64,000 nt of DNA from Bradyrhizobium sp. LHD-71 (GCF_031157255.1 NZ_JAVIFX010000011.1:62001-126000), one strand, 5' to 3'; shown: positions 19,621-30,635, counted from the first letter of the stretch. A program made the numbers and translations. The notes: generated from the letters alone by a model not told the origin.

Positions 19621-22600
19621 ATGAACCTGTCGGAGATGAGCATTCGCCGTCCGGTCATGACGACCATGCTGACGGCGACCATTATCGCGCTCGGTGTCTT
19701 CGGCTACCGCCTCCTTCCGGTCTCCGCGCTTCCCAAGGTTGATTTTCCGACCATCGCGATCACGGCGACGCTGCCTGGCGCCAGCCCAGACACCATGGCT
19801 GCCTCCGTCGCAGGACCCATCGAGCGGCAGCTCGCGACGGTGCCCGGCATCTCGTCGATGTCGTCGCAATCCTCGCAAGGCTCGACCTCGATCACCGTCC
19901 AGTTCGATCTCGATCGCAACATCGACGCCGCCGCCCTCGACGTCCAGACCGCGCTGACGATCGCCGAGCGCCGGCTGCCGATCGAGATGACCACGCCGCC
20001 GAGTTTCCGGAAAGTCAACCCGGCCGACTTCCCGATCCTGTTCATCGCGCTCTCATCATCGACGCTGCCGCTGTCGACGGTGCACGAATATGGCGACATT
20101 TACATCGGCCAGGCGCTGTCGCAGATCGCCGGCGTCGCCCAGGTGAGCATCTACGGTGGGCAGAAATTCGCGGTGCGGGTGCAGGCGGATCCGGAGGCAG
20201 CTGCCGCCCGTGGCCTGTCGATGGACGACATCCGCGACGCCGTGCAGCGGGCCAATTCGACGACGCCGGTCGGGACGCTGAACGGACCCAGCCAGAACGT
20301 AACGCTGCAGGCATCGGGCCAGCTCGACAAGGCGGATATGTACCGCAACATCGTCGTCGCCTGGCGTAACGGCGCACCGGTCAAGCTCGACGAAGTTGCG
20401 CGGATCTACGACAGCGTCGAGAACGACAAGACGGCGACCTGGTTCAACGGCAATCGCTCGATCGTGCTGGCGATCCAGAAGCAGCCCGATGCCAACACCG
20501 TGGCGGTGGTCGACGCCGTCAAGGCGCGTCTGCCGGCGCTGCAGGCGCAACTGCCGCCGTCGATCGAGACCAACGTGACCATGGATCGCTCGATCTCGAT
20601 CCGGCAATCGGTGTTCGACGTGCAGGAGACGCTGGCGATCGCCGTCATCCTCGTGGTGCTGGTGATCTTCCTGTTCCTGCGGTCGGCGTCGGCGACGTTC
20701 ATTCCTGCTCTGGCGGTTCCGATCTCGCTGATCGGCACCTGCGCAACGATGTATCTGCTGGGTTTCTCGATCAATAACATGACCTTGCTGGCGCTGACGC
20801 TTTCGGTCGGCTTCGTCGTCGATGACGCCATCGTCATGCTCGAGAACATCGTCCGTCACATCGAAAACGGCATGCGGCCGTACGAGGCGGCGCTCAAGGG
20901 CGCGCGCGAGATCGGCTTCACCATCATGTCGATCACGTTTTCACTCATCGCGGTGTTCATCCCGGTGCTGTTGATGGGGGGCATCGTCGGGCGCGTGTTC
21001 CGCGAATTTGCGGTGACCATCGCGGTGGCGATCGTCGTGTCCGGCTTCGTTTCGCTCACGCTGACGCCGATGCTGTGCGCACGCGTCCTGAAGGCCCACG
21101 ACCCGCACAAGCGGCCCAACATCGTGCTGCGCATTTTCGAGGCCGTTTTCAACCAATGGCACCGCGTTTACGAATGGACGCTGGACAAGGTTCTGGCCGC
21201 GAAAAGCGTGATGCTGATCGTCACGCTCGCTACAGTAGTGGCGACCGGCTACCTCTATTACGTGGTGCCGAAGGGCTTCTTCCCGCAGGAGGATACGGGC
21301 TTCCTGTCGGGCGTCTCGGAAGCGGCGACAGACACCTCGTTCGACGCCATGGTCGAACGCCAGCAGAAGCTCGATGAGATCGTCCGCGCCGATCCGGCGG
21401 TCGAATTCCTGAACACGACGGTGGGCGCCGGTGGGCCCAATCCGACGGCGAACTATGCGCGCATGTTCGTCGGCTTGAAACCGAAGGCCGAGCGCGATCC
21501 GGCTCCGGTCGTGATCGCGCGGCTGCGGCAGGCGACCTCGCAGGTCCCCGGCATGCAGACGTTCTTCCAGAGCATCCAGAATCTGAACGTTGGCGGCCGG
21601 TCGTCAAAAAGCCAATACCAGTACACTTTGCAAAGTAGCGACATCAACCGGCTGTACACGATTGCGCCGGAGATGCGGGACAAGATCGCGCAGATCCCCG
21701 GGCTGCTCGACGTGACGACGGACCTATACATCAAGAACCCGGAGCTGACCGTCGAGATCGATCGCGAGAAGGCGGCCGTCTACGGCATCACCACCGAACA
21801 AATCCGCAGCCAGCTGTTTAACGCATTTGGCGCACGACAGATCGGCACGATCTTCAAACCGTCGAACGACTACCAGATCATCCTGGAGGCGCAGCCGCGC
21901 TTCCGTGTTGATCCCTCCGACCTGTCGAAAGTCTACCTGAAGACGGCCAACAACCAGACCATCCCGCTCGATGCGGTCGCGCGCATGGTGCCGACGGTTG
22001 GTCCGCTGCTGATCAATCATCAAGGCCAGCAGCCCGCGGTGACGATCTCGTTCAATCTCGCGCCGAACGTGTCGCTGGGCTATGCGGTCGACGAGATTGC
22101 CGCAGTCGAGCGTGCTTCGAACATGCCGCCGACGATTGTGACAGGGTTCTCGGGGACCGCGCAGGTGTTCCAGGATTCCTTGCGCGGGCAGGGCGTGCTC
22201 ATTCTCGCCGCCGTATTCGCTGCGTTCGTGATCCTCGGCGTCCTCTACGAAAGCTTCGTCCATCCGATCACGATCATTTCCGGCCTGCCATCGGCAGGTA
22301 TCGGCGCGATCCTGACGCTGATGCTGTTCAATATGGAACTGTCCGTGATTGCCATGATCGGCATCGTCATGTTGGTCGGCATCGTCAAGAAGAACGCGAT
22401 CATGATGGTCGATTTTGCGATCAGCCGTCGTGCGGTAGGTCTCAGCGCCGAGCACGCGATCCGCGAGGCGGCATTGTTGCGCTTTCGCCCGATCATGATG
22501 ACGACGTTCGCGGCCATCTTCGGCGTGCTGCCGATCGCGCTCGGCACCGGCGCCGGTGCCGAACTGCGTCAGCCGCTCGGTGTTGCCGTGGTCGGCGGCC

Positions 22601-22746
22601 TGATCGTCTCGCAGCTTCTGACGCTGTACATCACGCCGGTGGTCTACATCTACCTCGACCGCATCGACCGCAAGCTGAAGCGTCGTCTCGAGCCGGAGCT
22701 GCAGGAAGTCGAGGAAGACCGGCCGCGTCAGGTCGCGGCGGAGTGA
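19621..22746 (+). CDS. RND efflux permease (MdtB/MdtC-type, HAE1 family)
   Basis: A 1041-residue inner-membrane proton/drug antiporter. It begins MSIRRPVMTTMLTATIIALG, has two large periplasmic loops and about 12 transmembrane helices. The TM4 proton-relay pair is in VGFVVDDAIVMLENIVRHIE; other family segments are GFFPQEDTGF, SGTAQVFQDS and the C-terminal GIVKKNAIMMVDFAI. The class is HAE1/MdtBC-like from these motifs. It forms an operon with the adaptor 4 bases upstream and ends 7 bases before the stop of convergent erpA. The exported compounds cannot be predicted. Confidence 0.95.
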   Translation: MNLSEMSIRRPVMTTMLTATIIALGVFGYRLLPVSALPKVDFPTIAITATLPGASPDTMAASVAGPIERQLATVPGISSMSSQSSQGSTSITVQFDLDRNIDAAALDVQTALTIAERRLPIEMTTPPSFRKVNPADFPILFIALSSSTLPLSTVHEYGDIYIGQALSQIAGVAQVSIYGGQKFAVRVQADPEAAAARGLSMDDIRDAVQRANSTTPVGTLNGPSQNVTLQASGQLDKADMYRNIVVAWRNGAPVKLDEVARIYDSVENDKTATWFNGNRSIVLAIQKQPDANTVAVVDAVKARLPALQAQLPPSIETNVTMDRSISIRQSVFDVQETLAIAVILVVLVIFLFLRSASATFIPALAVPISLIGTCATMYLLGFSINNMTLLALTLSVGFVVDDAIVMLENIVRHIENGMRPYEAALKGAREIGFTIMSITFSLIAVFIPVLLMGGIVGRVFREFAVTIAVAIVVSGFVSLTLTPMLCARVLKAHDPHKRPNIVLRIFEAVFNQWHRVYEWTLDKVLAAKSVMLIVTLATVVATGYLYYVVPKGFFPQEDTGFLSGVSEAATDTSFDAMVERQQKLDEIVRADPAVEFLNTTVGAGGPNPTANYARMFVGLKPKAERDPAPVVIARLRQATSQVPGMQTFFQSIQNLNVGGRSSKSQYQYTLQSSDINRLYTIAPEMRDKIAQIPGLLDVTTDLYIKNPELTVEIDREKAAVYGITTEQIRSQLFNAFGARQIGTIFKPSNDYQIILEAQPRFRVDPSDLSKVYLKTANNQTIPLDAVARMVPTVGPLLINHQGQQPAVTISFNLAPNVSLGYAVDEIAAVERASNMPPTIVTGFSGTAQVFQDSLRGQGVLILAAVFAAFVILGVLYESFVHPITIISGLPSAGIGAILTLMLFNMELSVIAMIGIVMLVGIVKKNAIMMVDFAISRRAVGLSAEHAIREAALLRFRPIMMTTFAAIFGVLPIALGTGAGAELRQPLGVAVVGGLIVSQLLTLYITPVVYIYLDRIDRKLKRRLEPELQEVEEDRPRQVAAE

Positions 22747-22753
22747 TCGCGGA

Positions 22754-23083
22754 TCAGATCGAGAAGCTGGTGCCGCAACCGCAGGAGGCGGTCGCGTTCG
22801 GATTGGCGACACGGAACGACGCGCCGATCAGATCGTCGACGAAGTCGACTTCCGAGCCCGCCAGGAACGGCACCGATGCCGGATCTACCACCACGACCGC
22901 ACCGTCACGCGCGATCACCAGATCGTCGTCGGCGCGGGTTTTCTCGATGTCGAACTTGTACTGAAAGCCGGAGCAGCCGCCGCCCTCGACGCTGATGCGC
23001 AACATTGCGCCGTCGCCTTCCGATTTCAGGATCTGTCCGATGCGCCGGGCAGCCCGTTCGGTGATGATGACGTCTCCGCTCAT
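22754..23083 (-). CDS. erpA: iron-sulfur cluster insertion protein, ErpA/IscA (HesB) family
   Basis: A-type Fe-S carrier of 109 residues. The three conserved cysteines appear as GGGCSGFQY and the C-terminal CGCG (ASCGCGTSFSI). I chose the ATG at 23083 (MSGDVIITERAARRI) because it is the usual start; an upstream frame adds 16 unconserved residues. It delivers clusters to target enzymes; IlvD and other Fe-S proteins would be clients. It lies divergently from dgt (103-base gap), as in many alphaproteobacteria. ErpA, IscA and SufA cannot be separated with full confidence from this sequence alone. Confidence 0.9.
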   Translation of the reverse strand: MSGDVIITERAARRIGQILKSEGDGAMLRISVEGGGCSGFQYKFDIEKTRADDDLVIARDGAVVVVDPASVPFLAGSEVDFVDDLIGASFRVANPNATASCGCGTSFSI

Positions 23084-23185
23084 TGCACGCTCCAGGATGA
23101 CCTTCAGGGGTTTGATCGCCCCGCAACTCATAGTTAAGTGCGGCAGGGTTCAGAATCAAACCGAATTCGTACAGTTTAGAGGTAA

Positions 23186-24391
23186 ATGATGGCGGTCGGC
23201 ATGGCTGCGCCTCGCGCGCCTTACGCCTGCGATCCGGAACGGAGCCGCGGGAGGCTGTATCCTGAGCCGCCCAGCAGGACCCGTAGCGACTTCCGCCGCG
23301 ATTGTGACCGGGTGATCCATTCGACGGCATTCCGTCGCCTGAAGCACAAAACCCAGGTCTTCGTGTTCCATGAAGGCGATCACTACCGGACGCGGCTGAC
23401 CCACTCGCTTGAGGTGGCGCAGATCGCACGCGCGATCGCGCGGCAGCTCGGCCTCGACGAGGACCTGACAGAGACGCTGGCGCTGGCGCACGATCTTGGT
23501 CACCCGCCATTCGGCCATGCCGGCGAGCGCGCGCTTGACGCCTGCCTGCGCGACTGGGGCGGGTTTGACCACAACGCGCAGACGCTGCGTGTCGTCACCA
23601 CGCTCGAACGGCGATACCCGGCCTTCGATGGGCTGAATCTTACATGGGAGTCGCTGGAAGGCATCGCCAAGCACAATGGTCCGCTGATCGACCGGGCCGG
23701 CCAGCCGCTTGAGCGTTTTGGTGAAACCGGTGTGCCGCCGGCGATCGCCGGCTATGTGCATGGCCATGACCTCGAGCTCTGGACCAATGCCGGCCTGGAA
23801 GCGCAGGTCGCGGGCCTCGCCGACGACATCGCCTATGACGCGCACGACATCGACGATGGCTTGCGCGCCGGCTTGTTCGTGATCGACGATCTGAATGAGG
23901 TGCCGATGATCAGCCGCATCATCGGCGAGATCGATGCGGCCTATCCGGGATTGGACGAGGGGCGGCGAGGCGCCGAGCTTGTACGTGAATTGATTTCCCG
24001 TCTCATTGGAGACGTTGTCGCTGAAGCCACGCGCAGGCTCACGGAGGCGGCGCCCGGTTCCGCCGATGCCGTCCGGGGTCATAGCCGCCCGATGGCGGCA
24101 TTCTCGCAGGCAATGGTCGAGGCCGAGGCACAGATCAAGGCGTTTCTTTACAGCCGGATGTACCGGCATTTACGGGTGATGCGGATCATGGGCGACGCGG
24201 CGACCATCGTCACAAACCTGGCGGGCCATTATCTCGCCAACCCGGATGAGCTGCCACCGGGCTGGCTTGCCGAGGGGGCTGCCGCCGACGAAATCGCCCG
24301 CGGCATCGGCGATTTCATCGCCGGCATGACCGACCGGTTTGCGATTGTCGAGCACCGCCGGATTTTTGACTCGACCCCTGATTTGCGTTAG
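23186..24391 (+). CDS. dgt: deoxyguanosinetriphosphate triphosphohydrolase-like HD-domain protein
   Basis: A dNTPase-family protein of 401 residues that hydrolyses dNTPs to nucleoside and triphosphate. HD-domain metal ligands are visible in [17 protein letters not shown] and [28 protein letters not shown] is also typical. The shorter length places it in the dGTPase-like type 2 group common in alphaproteobacteria. It starts with two consecutive ATG codons (23186, 23189). argS follows 13 bases after the stop, so the two are probably one transcription unit with the downstream division and segregation genes. Confidence 0.93.
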   Translation: MMAVGMAAPRAPYACDPERSRGRLYPEPPSRTRSDFRRDCDRVIHSTAFRRLKHKTQVFVFHEGDHYRTRLTHSLEVAQIARAIARQLGLDEDLTETLALAHDLGHPPFGHAGERALDACLRDWGGFDHNAQTLRVVTTLERRYPAFDGLNLTWESLEGIAKHNGPLIDRAGQPLERFGETGVPPAIAGYVHGHDLELWTNAGLEAQVAGLADDIAYDAHDIDDGLRAGLFVIDDLNEVPMISRIIGEIDAAYPGLDEGRRGAELVRELISRLIGDVVAEATRRLTEAAPGSADAVRGHSRPMAAFSQAMVEAEAQIKAFLYSRMYRHLRVMRIMGDAATIVTNLAGHYLANPDELPPGWLAEGAAADEIARGIGDFIAGMTDRFAIVEHRRIFDSTPDLR

Positions 24392-24404
24392 GCGCGCGTG
24401 CGTC

Positions 24405-26195
24405 ATGACCCAGACAAATACCCAGCCGCACCTTTTTGCCGACGTCCTTTCGCGCGTCCAGGCCGTTTGCCGCTCGCTTTCGGAGCAGGGCGTGCTGCCT
24501 GCTGGGATCGACCTTTCGCGCATTGTCGTCGAGCCACCCCGAGATTCGGCCCACGGTGACATGGCGACGAACGCAGCGATGGTGCTGGCGAAGGACGCGA
24601 AAGCCAAGCCGCGCGATCTTGCGGAGCGTATCGCTGCGTCACTGCGCGCCGATGCTCTGGTCGAAGCTGCCGAAGTGGCCGGACCCGGCTTCATCAATCT
24701 GACGCTGAAGGCGCAGGTCTGGCCCGCGGTGCTCGCCTCGATCGTGCGTGACGGAAGGTCGTACGGCCGCGGCAATATCAGCCGCGCCGAAAAGATCAAT
24801 GTCGAGTACGTGTCCGCCAATCCCACCGGGCCAATGCATGTCGGCCATTGCCGGGGCGCCGTGTTCGGCGACGCGCTGGCAAGCCTGCTGCAGTTCGCGG
24901 GCTATGATGTGACACGTGAGTACTACATCAACGACGCAGGCGCGCAGGTCGATGTGCTCGCGCGTTCGGCGTTCCTGCGCTACCGCGAGGCGCTGGGCGA
25001 GACAATCGAGATTCCGGACGGGCTTTATCCGGGCGACTACCTGAAGCCGGTTGGCGCGGCGCTCGTCGCCGAGCACGGCGATAAGCTCGCACAGATGACT
25101 GAAGGCGCCTGGCTTCCGATGGTGCGCGCCAAGGCCATCGAGATGATGATGGCTGAAATCCGCGATGACCTCGCGGCGCTCAACATTCGCCACGACGTGT
25201 TCTTTTCTGAACGCTCGCTGCAAGGTGCGAACGGCGGCGAGGTGGCCGCGGTGATCGACGGCTTGCGCAAGCGCGGCCTGGTCTATGAGGGGCGGCTGCC
25301 GCGACCGAAGGGGGCCGTTGACGAGGATTGGGAGGATCGTGAGCAAACGCTCTTCCGGGCGACCGATTTCGGCGACGACGTCGACCGGCCGCTGTTGAAG
25401 TCCGACGGCTCCTATACCTACTTCGCCTCCGACATCGCGTACCATCGCTCAAAGTTCGACCGCGGCTTCAAGAAGATGGTCGACGTCTGGGGCGCCGACC
25501 ACGGCGGCTACATCAAGCGGGTGCAGGCGGCGATCAAGGCCGTCACCGAAGGCAAGGGCGATCTCGACGTCAAGATTGTTCAGCTGGTGCGACTGCTGCG
25601 GGCCGGCGAGCTGGTCAGAATGTCCAAGCGAGCCGGGGACTTCGTCACTCTGCGCGAGGTTGTCGACGAGGTCGGGGCCGATGCTGTCCGTTTCATGATG
25701 CTTTACCGCAAGAACGATGCGGTGCTCGATTTCGACCTTGCCAAGGTGATTGAGCAGTCGCGCGATAATGCGGTTTTCTATGTCCAGTATGGACACGCGC
25801 GCGGGCATTCGATTTTCCGTAACGCTCGCGAGGAATTCCCGGACCTGCCGGAGGATGCCGCGGCTCGGGCCACATGGCTGGCCGAAGCAGACCTGGGGAG
25901 GCTGACAGACCCAGCCGAAATCAGCCTGTTGCGCCGTTTGGCGCTGTTCCCGCGGTTAATCGAGAGTGCCGCCGAGGCCCATGAACCGCACCGGGTTGCC
26001 TTTTATCTCTATGATCTTGCCAGCGAATTTCATGCGCTTTGGACCAAGGGGCGGGATTCGCCTCATTTACGCTTCATTATCCAGAATGATGCAGAAATAA
26101 CAAAGGCGCGATTGGCCCTCGTTCAGGGCGTCGTGTCGGTTATCGCCACCGGTCTCGCGATCCTGGGAGTCCAGGCGCCGGACGAGATGCGATAA
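24405..26195 (+). CDS. argS: arginyl-tRNA synthetase
   Basis: Class I aminoacyl-tRNA synthetase charging tRNA-Arg. The 596-residue enzyme has the HIGH-type motif in [14 protein letters not shown], a KMSKS-like MSKRAG loop, the N-terminal additional domain, and the C-terminal anticodon-binding DALR domain ending [19 protein letters not shown] 24405 ([15 protein letters not shown]) is the expected start; the frame to 24339 overlaps dgt. It lies between dgt and a SPOR-domain gene, the usual alphaproteobacterial order. Confidence 0.97.
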   Translation: MTQTNTQPHLFADVLSRVQAVCRSLSEQGVLPAGIDLSRIVVEPPRDSAHGDMATNAAMVLAKDAKAKPRDLAERIAASLRADALVEAAEVAGPGFINLTLKAQVWPAVLASIVRDGRSYGRGNISRAEKINVEYVSANPTGPMHVGHCRGAVFGDALASLLQFAGYDVTREYYINDAGAQVDVLARSAFLRYREALGETIEIPDGLYPGDYLKPVGAALVAEHGDKLAQMTEGAWLPMVRAKAIEMMMAEIRDDLAALNIRHDVFFSERSLQGANGGEVAAVIDGLRKRGLVYEGRLPRPKGAVDEDWEDREQTLFRATDFGDDVDRPLLKSDGSYTYFASDIAYHRSKFDRGFKKMVDVWGADHGGYIKRVQAAIKAVTEGKGDLDVKIVQLVRLLRAGELVRMSKRAGDFVTLREVVDEVGADAVRFMMLYRKNDAVLDFDLAKVIEQSRDNAVFYVQYGHARGHSIFRNAREEFPDLPEDAAARATWLAEADLGRLTDPAEISLLRRLALFPRLIESAAEAHEPHRVAFYLYDLASEFHALWTKGRDSPHLRFIIQNDAEITKARLALVQGVVSVIATGLAILGVQAPDEMR

Positions 26196-26296
26196 TCGGG
26201 GAACCGTCGTTGTGGGGCGACGGATTTGCAGCGGCTGGACACGCCTGGATACGTCCGTGCGAGCTGTTCAGCCTTTCCTGATGGGGACCACATCAG

Positions 26297-27805
26297 ATGG
26301 CGGATCGACATCAATATCGTCCCGACGCCGTCGGCGTTCGCGACAACCACAATGCACGCTCTGTTGAGGGTGACCCTCTCGCCGAACTTGCGCGGCTGAT
26401 TGGGCAGAACGACGCGAACGTCGCCTTTGGCCGTTCGAAACGTGCGGACGCTCCGCAGCCGGCGCAGGCGCCGGCGAACGAGCCGCGCATGGACCACGAC
26501 CCTTATCGGGACCAGGACCAGTATCAAGAACAGCAGGACGAATATCAGGAGGAGGCGGAGCCGGCCGCAGCGGAGCCCGCACGGCCATCCTGGATGCGCA
26601 CGGCTGCGAGCACCGGCTGGCCACGACACAACGTGACGGCCGCGCCTCCTGCCGCACAGGAGCCGCACTACGCCGACGAGCAGGCCGAACTTTATGACGA
26701 CACGCCGGCTTTCCTGCGCAACGCACGCCAGCACGATCAGGCCCGCTACGACCACGACCAGTCGCGCTACGACGACGTGCTCTACGATCAGAATTCGCAG
26801 AACCTGCAGCAGCAATACGCTGACCCGCAGTATCAGGATGGCTATCAGGATCAACCCGATCCAAACGGCTATCCGCCGTTCTACGGAGACTTCGAGCAGG
26901 AGGAGCCAAAGCGCAGGCGCGGCGGATTGATGACGGTGGTTGCCGTGCTGGCGCTGGCGGTGGTCGGCACCGCGGGCGCTTACGGCTATCGCTCCTACAC
27001 GGGATCCCCGCGCAGTGGGGAGCCCCCGGTCATCAAGGCCGAGTCCGGCGCGAACAAGATCGTGCCGCCGACACAGACGGCCGATGCTTCCGGCAAGATC
27101 GTCGACCGGATCGGCGGTTCAGCGAACGGCCAGGAGCGCGTGTTGTCGCGTGAGGAGCAGCCGATCGACATCAACGGCCGCCATGCGCCGCGGGTCGTCT
27201 TTCCGCCGCTGAATCAGGGTGGCAGCTCTGCGTTGCCGACCGGAACGACGGCACCAACCTCGTCGTCGGCTCCGACCGCGCAGTCCCAGGTGGCGTCCAA
27301 TGGCGCACTTGGCGACGAGCCGAAACGCGTCCGCACATTCGCGATCCGCCCCGATCAACCGGATGCGGTGCCGTCGCAGCCGGCGGCACAGGCACAGGCA
27401 CAACCGACGCCGGCACAACGCACTGCTTCGGCCTCGTCGGCGCGCGCTCAGGCAGCCGCACCGGCGGCAAATGGGCCTATGTCGATTTCGCCTCAATCGG
27501 ATCCCGCTCCGGTGCGCACGGCAGCGGTGCCAGCCGCGCCGCCACCGGCGACCTCGGGTGGCTACATGGTGCAGGTCTCCTCGCAGCGAAGCGAGGCCGA
27601 CGCGCAGGCCGCTTACCGGTCCCTGCAGTCGAAGTACCCCAGCGTGCTTGGTTCCCGATCGGCCTCGTTCCGTCGCGCGGATCTTGGCGACAAGGGTATC
27701 TATTACCGTGCCATGGTTGGGCCATTTGCCGCCGCCGAAGACGCTGGACAGCTCTGCAGCAGCCTGCGATCCGCCGGCGGCCAATGCGTCGTCCAAAGGA
27801 ATTGA
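26297..27805 (+). CDS. SPOR domain-containing membrane protein
   Basis: A 502-residue bitopic protein. The cytoplasmic N-terminal ~205 residues are very rich in Asp, Tyr, Gln and Arg, with DQDQYQEQQDEYQEE-like runs; a transmembrane helix is at about 211-229; a long Ala/Pro/Ser/Thr-rich periplasmic linker leads to a C-terminal SPOR domain (about 423-500, GGYMVQVSSQRSEADAQAAY .. YYRAMVGPF .. CVVQRN). SPOR domains bind denuded glycan strands at the division site, so the protein is probably septal. The DY-rich tail looks disordered. It sits between argS and nagZ, a place where alphaproteobacteria normally carry such a gene. Confidence 0.9.
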   Translation: MADRHQYRPDAVGVRDNHNARSVEGDPLAELARLIGQNDANVAFGRSKRADAPQPAQAPANEPRMDHDPYRDQDQYQEQQDEYQEEAEPAAAEPARPSWMRTAASTGWPRHNVTAAPPAAQEPHYADEQAELYDDTPAFLRNARQHDQARYDHDQSRYDDVLYDQNSQNLQQQYADPQYQDGYQDQPDPNGYPPFYGDFEQEEPKRRRGGLMTVVAVLALAVVGTAGAYGYRSYTGSPRSGEPPVIKAESGANKIVPPTQTADASGKIVDRIGGSANGQERVLSREEQPIDINGRHAPRVVFPPLNQGGSSALPTGTTAPTSSSAPTAQSQVASNGALGDEPKRVRTFAIRPDQPDAVPSQPAAQAQAQPTPAQRTASASSARAQAAAPAANGPMSISPQSDPAPVRTAAVPAAPPPATSGGYMVQVSSQRSEADAQAAYRSLQSKYPSVLGSRSASFRRADLGDKGIYYRAMVGPFAAAEDAGQLCSSLRSAGGQCVVQRN

Positions 27806-27853
27806 CGGCCGTTTCCTTGACCCTGGACACCGGCGCGAGCTAATCGGCTCGCT

Positions 27854-28882
27854 ATGGGCATCAAGGCATTCATCTGTGGGGTTGGGGGCTTGGCGCTCAC
27901 CGAGGCTGAGCGTGGGTTTCTGCACGCCGAGCAGCCATGGGGTTTCATCCTTTTCAAAAGGAACGTCAGTAACCGCGCACAAGTTATTGAGTTGGTTTCG
28001 GAACTGCGAAGTTCCGTCGGCCGCCCTGATGCTCCCGTCCTGATCGATCAGGAAGGGGGACGGGTACAGCGGCTGGGGCCACCCGAATGGCCGACCTATC
28101 CGTGTGGCGATGTGTTCAGCCGCCTTTACGACGAATCAGCGGAACTCGGTCTACGCGCCGCATATTTGACCGCACGTCTGATCGCTGAGGACCTCGCGGA
28201 ACTCGGTGTGACGGTCGATTGTTTGCCTTTGGCGGATGTACCGGTTGTGGGAGCCGACGCCGTGATCGGCGACCGGGCCTACGGGACGGAGCCGGCCAAG
28301 GTGGCCGCAGTCGCACGAGCCGTCGTGGACGGGTTGGAAGCCGGCGGTGTGCTGCCTGTCCTGAAACACATCCCCGGGCACGGACGCGCCACGGCCGACA
28401 CGCATCACCTGCTGCCGGTCGTCGATACGCCGCGGGCGGAGCTCGAGCGGACCGACTTCGCCGCGTTCCGGCCGCTCACGTCCTTGCCCATGGCGATGAC
28501 TGCACATGTTGTGTTCAGCGCGCTCGATCGTGCCCAACCGGCGACGACATCTGCGACAATCATAGCTGACGTGATTCGCGGCTCGATAGGGTTCCAAGGT
28601 TTGCTGATGAGCGATGACGTGTCGATGAATGCCTTGCAGGGAACAATCGCCGAGCGTGCGCGGGCAGCCATCGCCGCAGGCTGTGACGTCATCCTGCATT
28701 GCAACGGCGACGCCGACGAGATGCGACAGGTCGCGGCCAATACACCGGTGCTGGCCGGTCAGGCGCTTGCACGGGCAAATGCCGCGCTTGCCGCGCGCAA
28801 GGTTCCTGCGCCGCACAATCGTGACGAGGCGCGCACCGAGCTTGATGAACTGATCGCCCGCGCCGGAGGGCTGATCGCATGA
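27854..28882 (+). CDS. nagZ: beta-N-acetylhexosaminidase (peptidoglycan recycling)
   Basis: A glycoside hydrolase family 3 enzyme of 342 residues that removes GlcNAc from anhydro-muropeptides in the cytoplasm. Family motifs are IDQEGGRVQRL, the flexible-loop KHIPGHGRATADTHHLLP and the nucleophile segment LLMSDDVSMNAL. There is no signal peptide, consistent with NagZ. Its stop overlaps the scpA start by four bases (ATGA), so the two are translationally coupled; nagZ-scpA-scpB is a conserved alphaproteobacterial order. Confidence 0.95.
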   Translation: MGIKAFICGVGGLALTEAERGFLHAEQPWGFILFKRNVSNRAQVIELVSELRSSVGRPDAPVLIDQEGGRVQRLGPPEWPTYPCGDVFSRLYDESAELGLRAAYLTARLIAEDLAELGVTVDCLPLADVPVVGADAVIGDRAYGTEPAKVAAVARAVVDGLEAGGVLPVLKHIPGHGRATADTHHLLPVVDTPRAELERTDFAAFRPLTSLPMAMTAHVVFSALDRAQPATTSATIIADVIRGSIGFQGLLMSDDVSMNALQGTIAERARAAIAAGCDVILHCNGDADEMRQVAANTPVLAGQALARANAALAARKVPAPHNRDEARTELDELIARAGGLIA

Positions 28883-29697
28883 CCGCTGAAATCCTTGCTT
28901 TCGAAAGCGCTCAGGCCGATCGCTCACCGGAAGAGCCGACGCTGGTCGTCGATGTCGAGGGTTACGAAGGTCCGCTCGATCTGTTGCTCGCGCTGGCACG
29001 GAACCAGAAGGTCGATCTCGCGAAGATCTCCATTCTGGCGCTTGCGGATCAATACCTGAATTTCATCGAGGCTGCGCGCAAGCTGCGGCTCGAGCTTGCC
29101 GCGGACTATCTGGTGATGGCCGCCTGGCTGGCCTACCTCAAGTCGCGGCTGCTATTGCCCGAGCCGCCATCGGCCGAAGGTCCAAGCGCCGAGGACATGG
29201 CAACCGCGCTTGCCAACCGCCTGCGGCGCCTTGAGGCGATCCGCGAAGCCGCCAAGGTCCTGATGACGCGGCCGCAGCTCGGGCGCGATATCTTCGCGCG
29301 CGGCGCGCCGGAGGCGATCGCCGAGATCAAGCACCAGAGATGGACGGCGACGCTCTACGACCTGCTGACCGCCTACGCGTCGCAGCGCCAGCGCCGCGTG
29401 CTGGCGAGCGTGCACCTCGCAAAGCGCACCGTCTGGTCGCTGAACGAAGCGCGCGCCTCGCTGGAGCGGCTGGTCGGCGCGTCCGAGGACTGGAGCTGCA
29501 TGGATGACTACCTGATGAGCTACGTAGTCGAGCCGTCGCAACGCGCTACCGTTTTTGCCTCCAGTTTCGCGGCGGCGCTGGAGCTCGTGCGGGAGGGCCA
29601 AGCCGAGCTGCACCAGCAACAAGCCTTTGCGCCGATTTTCGTTCGTAAGCGGCCGCCGACACCGGCTGCCGGGCTCGCGCCGCAAGACGCGGGCTAA
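28879..29697 (+). CDS. scpA: segregation and condensation protein A
   Basis: Kleisin subunit of the SMC-ScpAB condensin. The 272-residue protein has the N-terminal SMC-neck binding region with EGPLDLLLALARNQKVDLAKI, an Ala/Glu-rich middle, and a C-terminal winged-helix region for the SMC head. It begins inside the nagZ stop. An in-frame end at 29697 is followed directly by the scpB ribosome site. Confidence 0.95.
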   Translation: MTAEILAFESAQADRSPEEPTLVVDVEGYEGPLDLLLALARNQKVDLAKISILALADQYLNFIEAARKLRLELAADYLVMAAWLAYLKSRLLLPEPPSAEGPSAEDMATALANRLRRLEAIREAAKVLMTRPQLGRDIFARGAPEAIAEIKHQRWTATLYDLLTAYASQRQRRVLASVHLAKRTVWSLNEARASLERLVGASEDWSCMDDYLMSYVVEPSQRATVFASSFAAALELVREGQAELHQQQAFAPIFVRKRPPTPAAGLAPQDAG

Positions 29698-29715
29698 GTG
29701 CAAGGAGAGCAGCCG

Positions 29716-30429
29716 ATGCCAACTAATTTGGCGGAGAAGCGTATCGAAGTCGACGACGATCCAGTGGAGGCGCCAGCGATGCGCCCCGAGGAACTGCGGC
29801 TGCTCGAGGCGATGCTGTTTGCGTCCAACGAGCCGCTCGATGAGCCGACGCTCAAGAAGAAGCTGCCGGAGGGGATCGACATCAAGGCAGCACTCGAGCA
29901 ACTGCAGTCGGATTACGCCCCGCGGGGCGTCAATCTGGTCCGCATCGACGGCAAGTGGTCGTTCCGCACCGCTTCGGACCTGTCCTGGTTGATGACGCGC
30001 GAGAGCACCGAGACGCGCCGGCTGTCCCGGGCCGCGATCGAGATGCTGGCCATCATCGCCTACCATCAGCCGGTGACGCGTGCCGAGATCGAGGAGATCC
30101 GCGGCGTCGTCACCTCGAAGGGGACCCTGGACGTGTTGCTCGAGACAGGCTGGATCCGGCCGCGGGGTCGCCGAAAGACCCCCGGCCGTCCGCTTACCTT
30201 CGGCACCACCGAGCAATTCCTGTCGCAGTTCAGTCTGGAGGCGGTCGGGGACCTCCCGGGTCTCGACGAATTGCGTGGAACCGGGCTCTTGGATTCGCGT
30301 CTTCCGGGCGGCTTCACCGTACCGAACCCGTCGGACGACCCGCAACTGCGGGAGGATGAGGATCCGCTGGAGCCCGGTGACCTGGACCTGGCGCTGGCGC
30401 CCGCGGTCGAGCCCGAGACGAAGGAATAG
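29716..30429 (+). CDS. scpB: segregation and condensation protein B
   Basis: Kite-type partner of ScpA. The 237-residue protein carries two winged-helix domains (EELRLLEAMLFASNEPLDEPTL; LSRAAIEMLAIIAYHQPVTRAEIEEIRGV) and an acidic C-terminal tail. ATG 29716 is chosen for the AAGGAGAG site at 29702-29709; a GTG at 29698 immediately after the scpA stop would leave no ribosome site. A 206-base gap separates it from tatA; I see nothing coding there. Confidence 0.94.
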   Translation: MPTNLAEKRIEVDDDPVEAPAMRPEELRLLEAMLFASNEPLDEPTLKKKLPEGIDIKAALEQLQSDYAPRGVNLVRIDGKWSFRTASDLSWLMTRESTETRRLSRAAIEMLAIIAYHQPVTRAEIEEIRGVVTSKGTLDVLLETGWIRPRGRRKTPGRPLTFGTTEQFLSQFSLEAVGDLPGLDELRGTGLLDSRLPGGFTVPNPSDDPQLREDEDPLEPGDLDLALAPAVEPETKE

Positions 30430-30635
30430 CCGGGCCCACATCGGTGAACGAGCGCAGGCGCGTGCGAGGGACGCGCGTCCGTCACCGGATGGCTTTAACC
30501 AAGCCGTGACGGCCCTGAAATGCGCTAAGATGTGACAAGCCCAAGTCCTTGTTTTTACCTTCCCCGGGGCCTAGCTTCGCTGGGAGAGCAGGGCTATACG
30601 CACGGCCAAAATCCAAGCGTTTTCAGGAGAGCAGC

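Noticed and set aside
21724..22812. A 362-codon minus-strand frame opposite the RND permease
   Set aside because: Composition artefact; the RND gene is beyond doubt.
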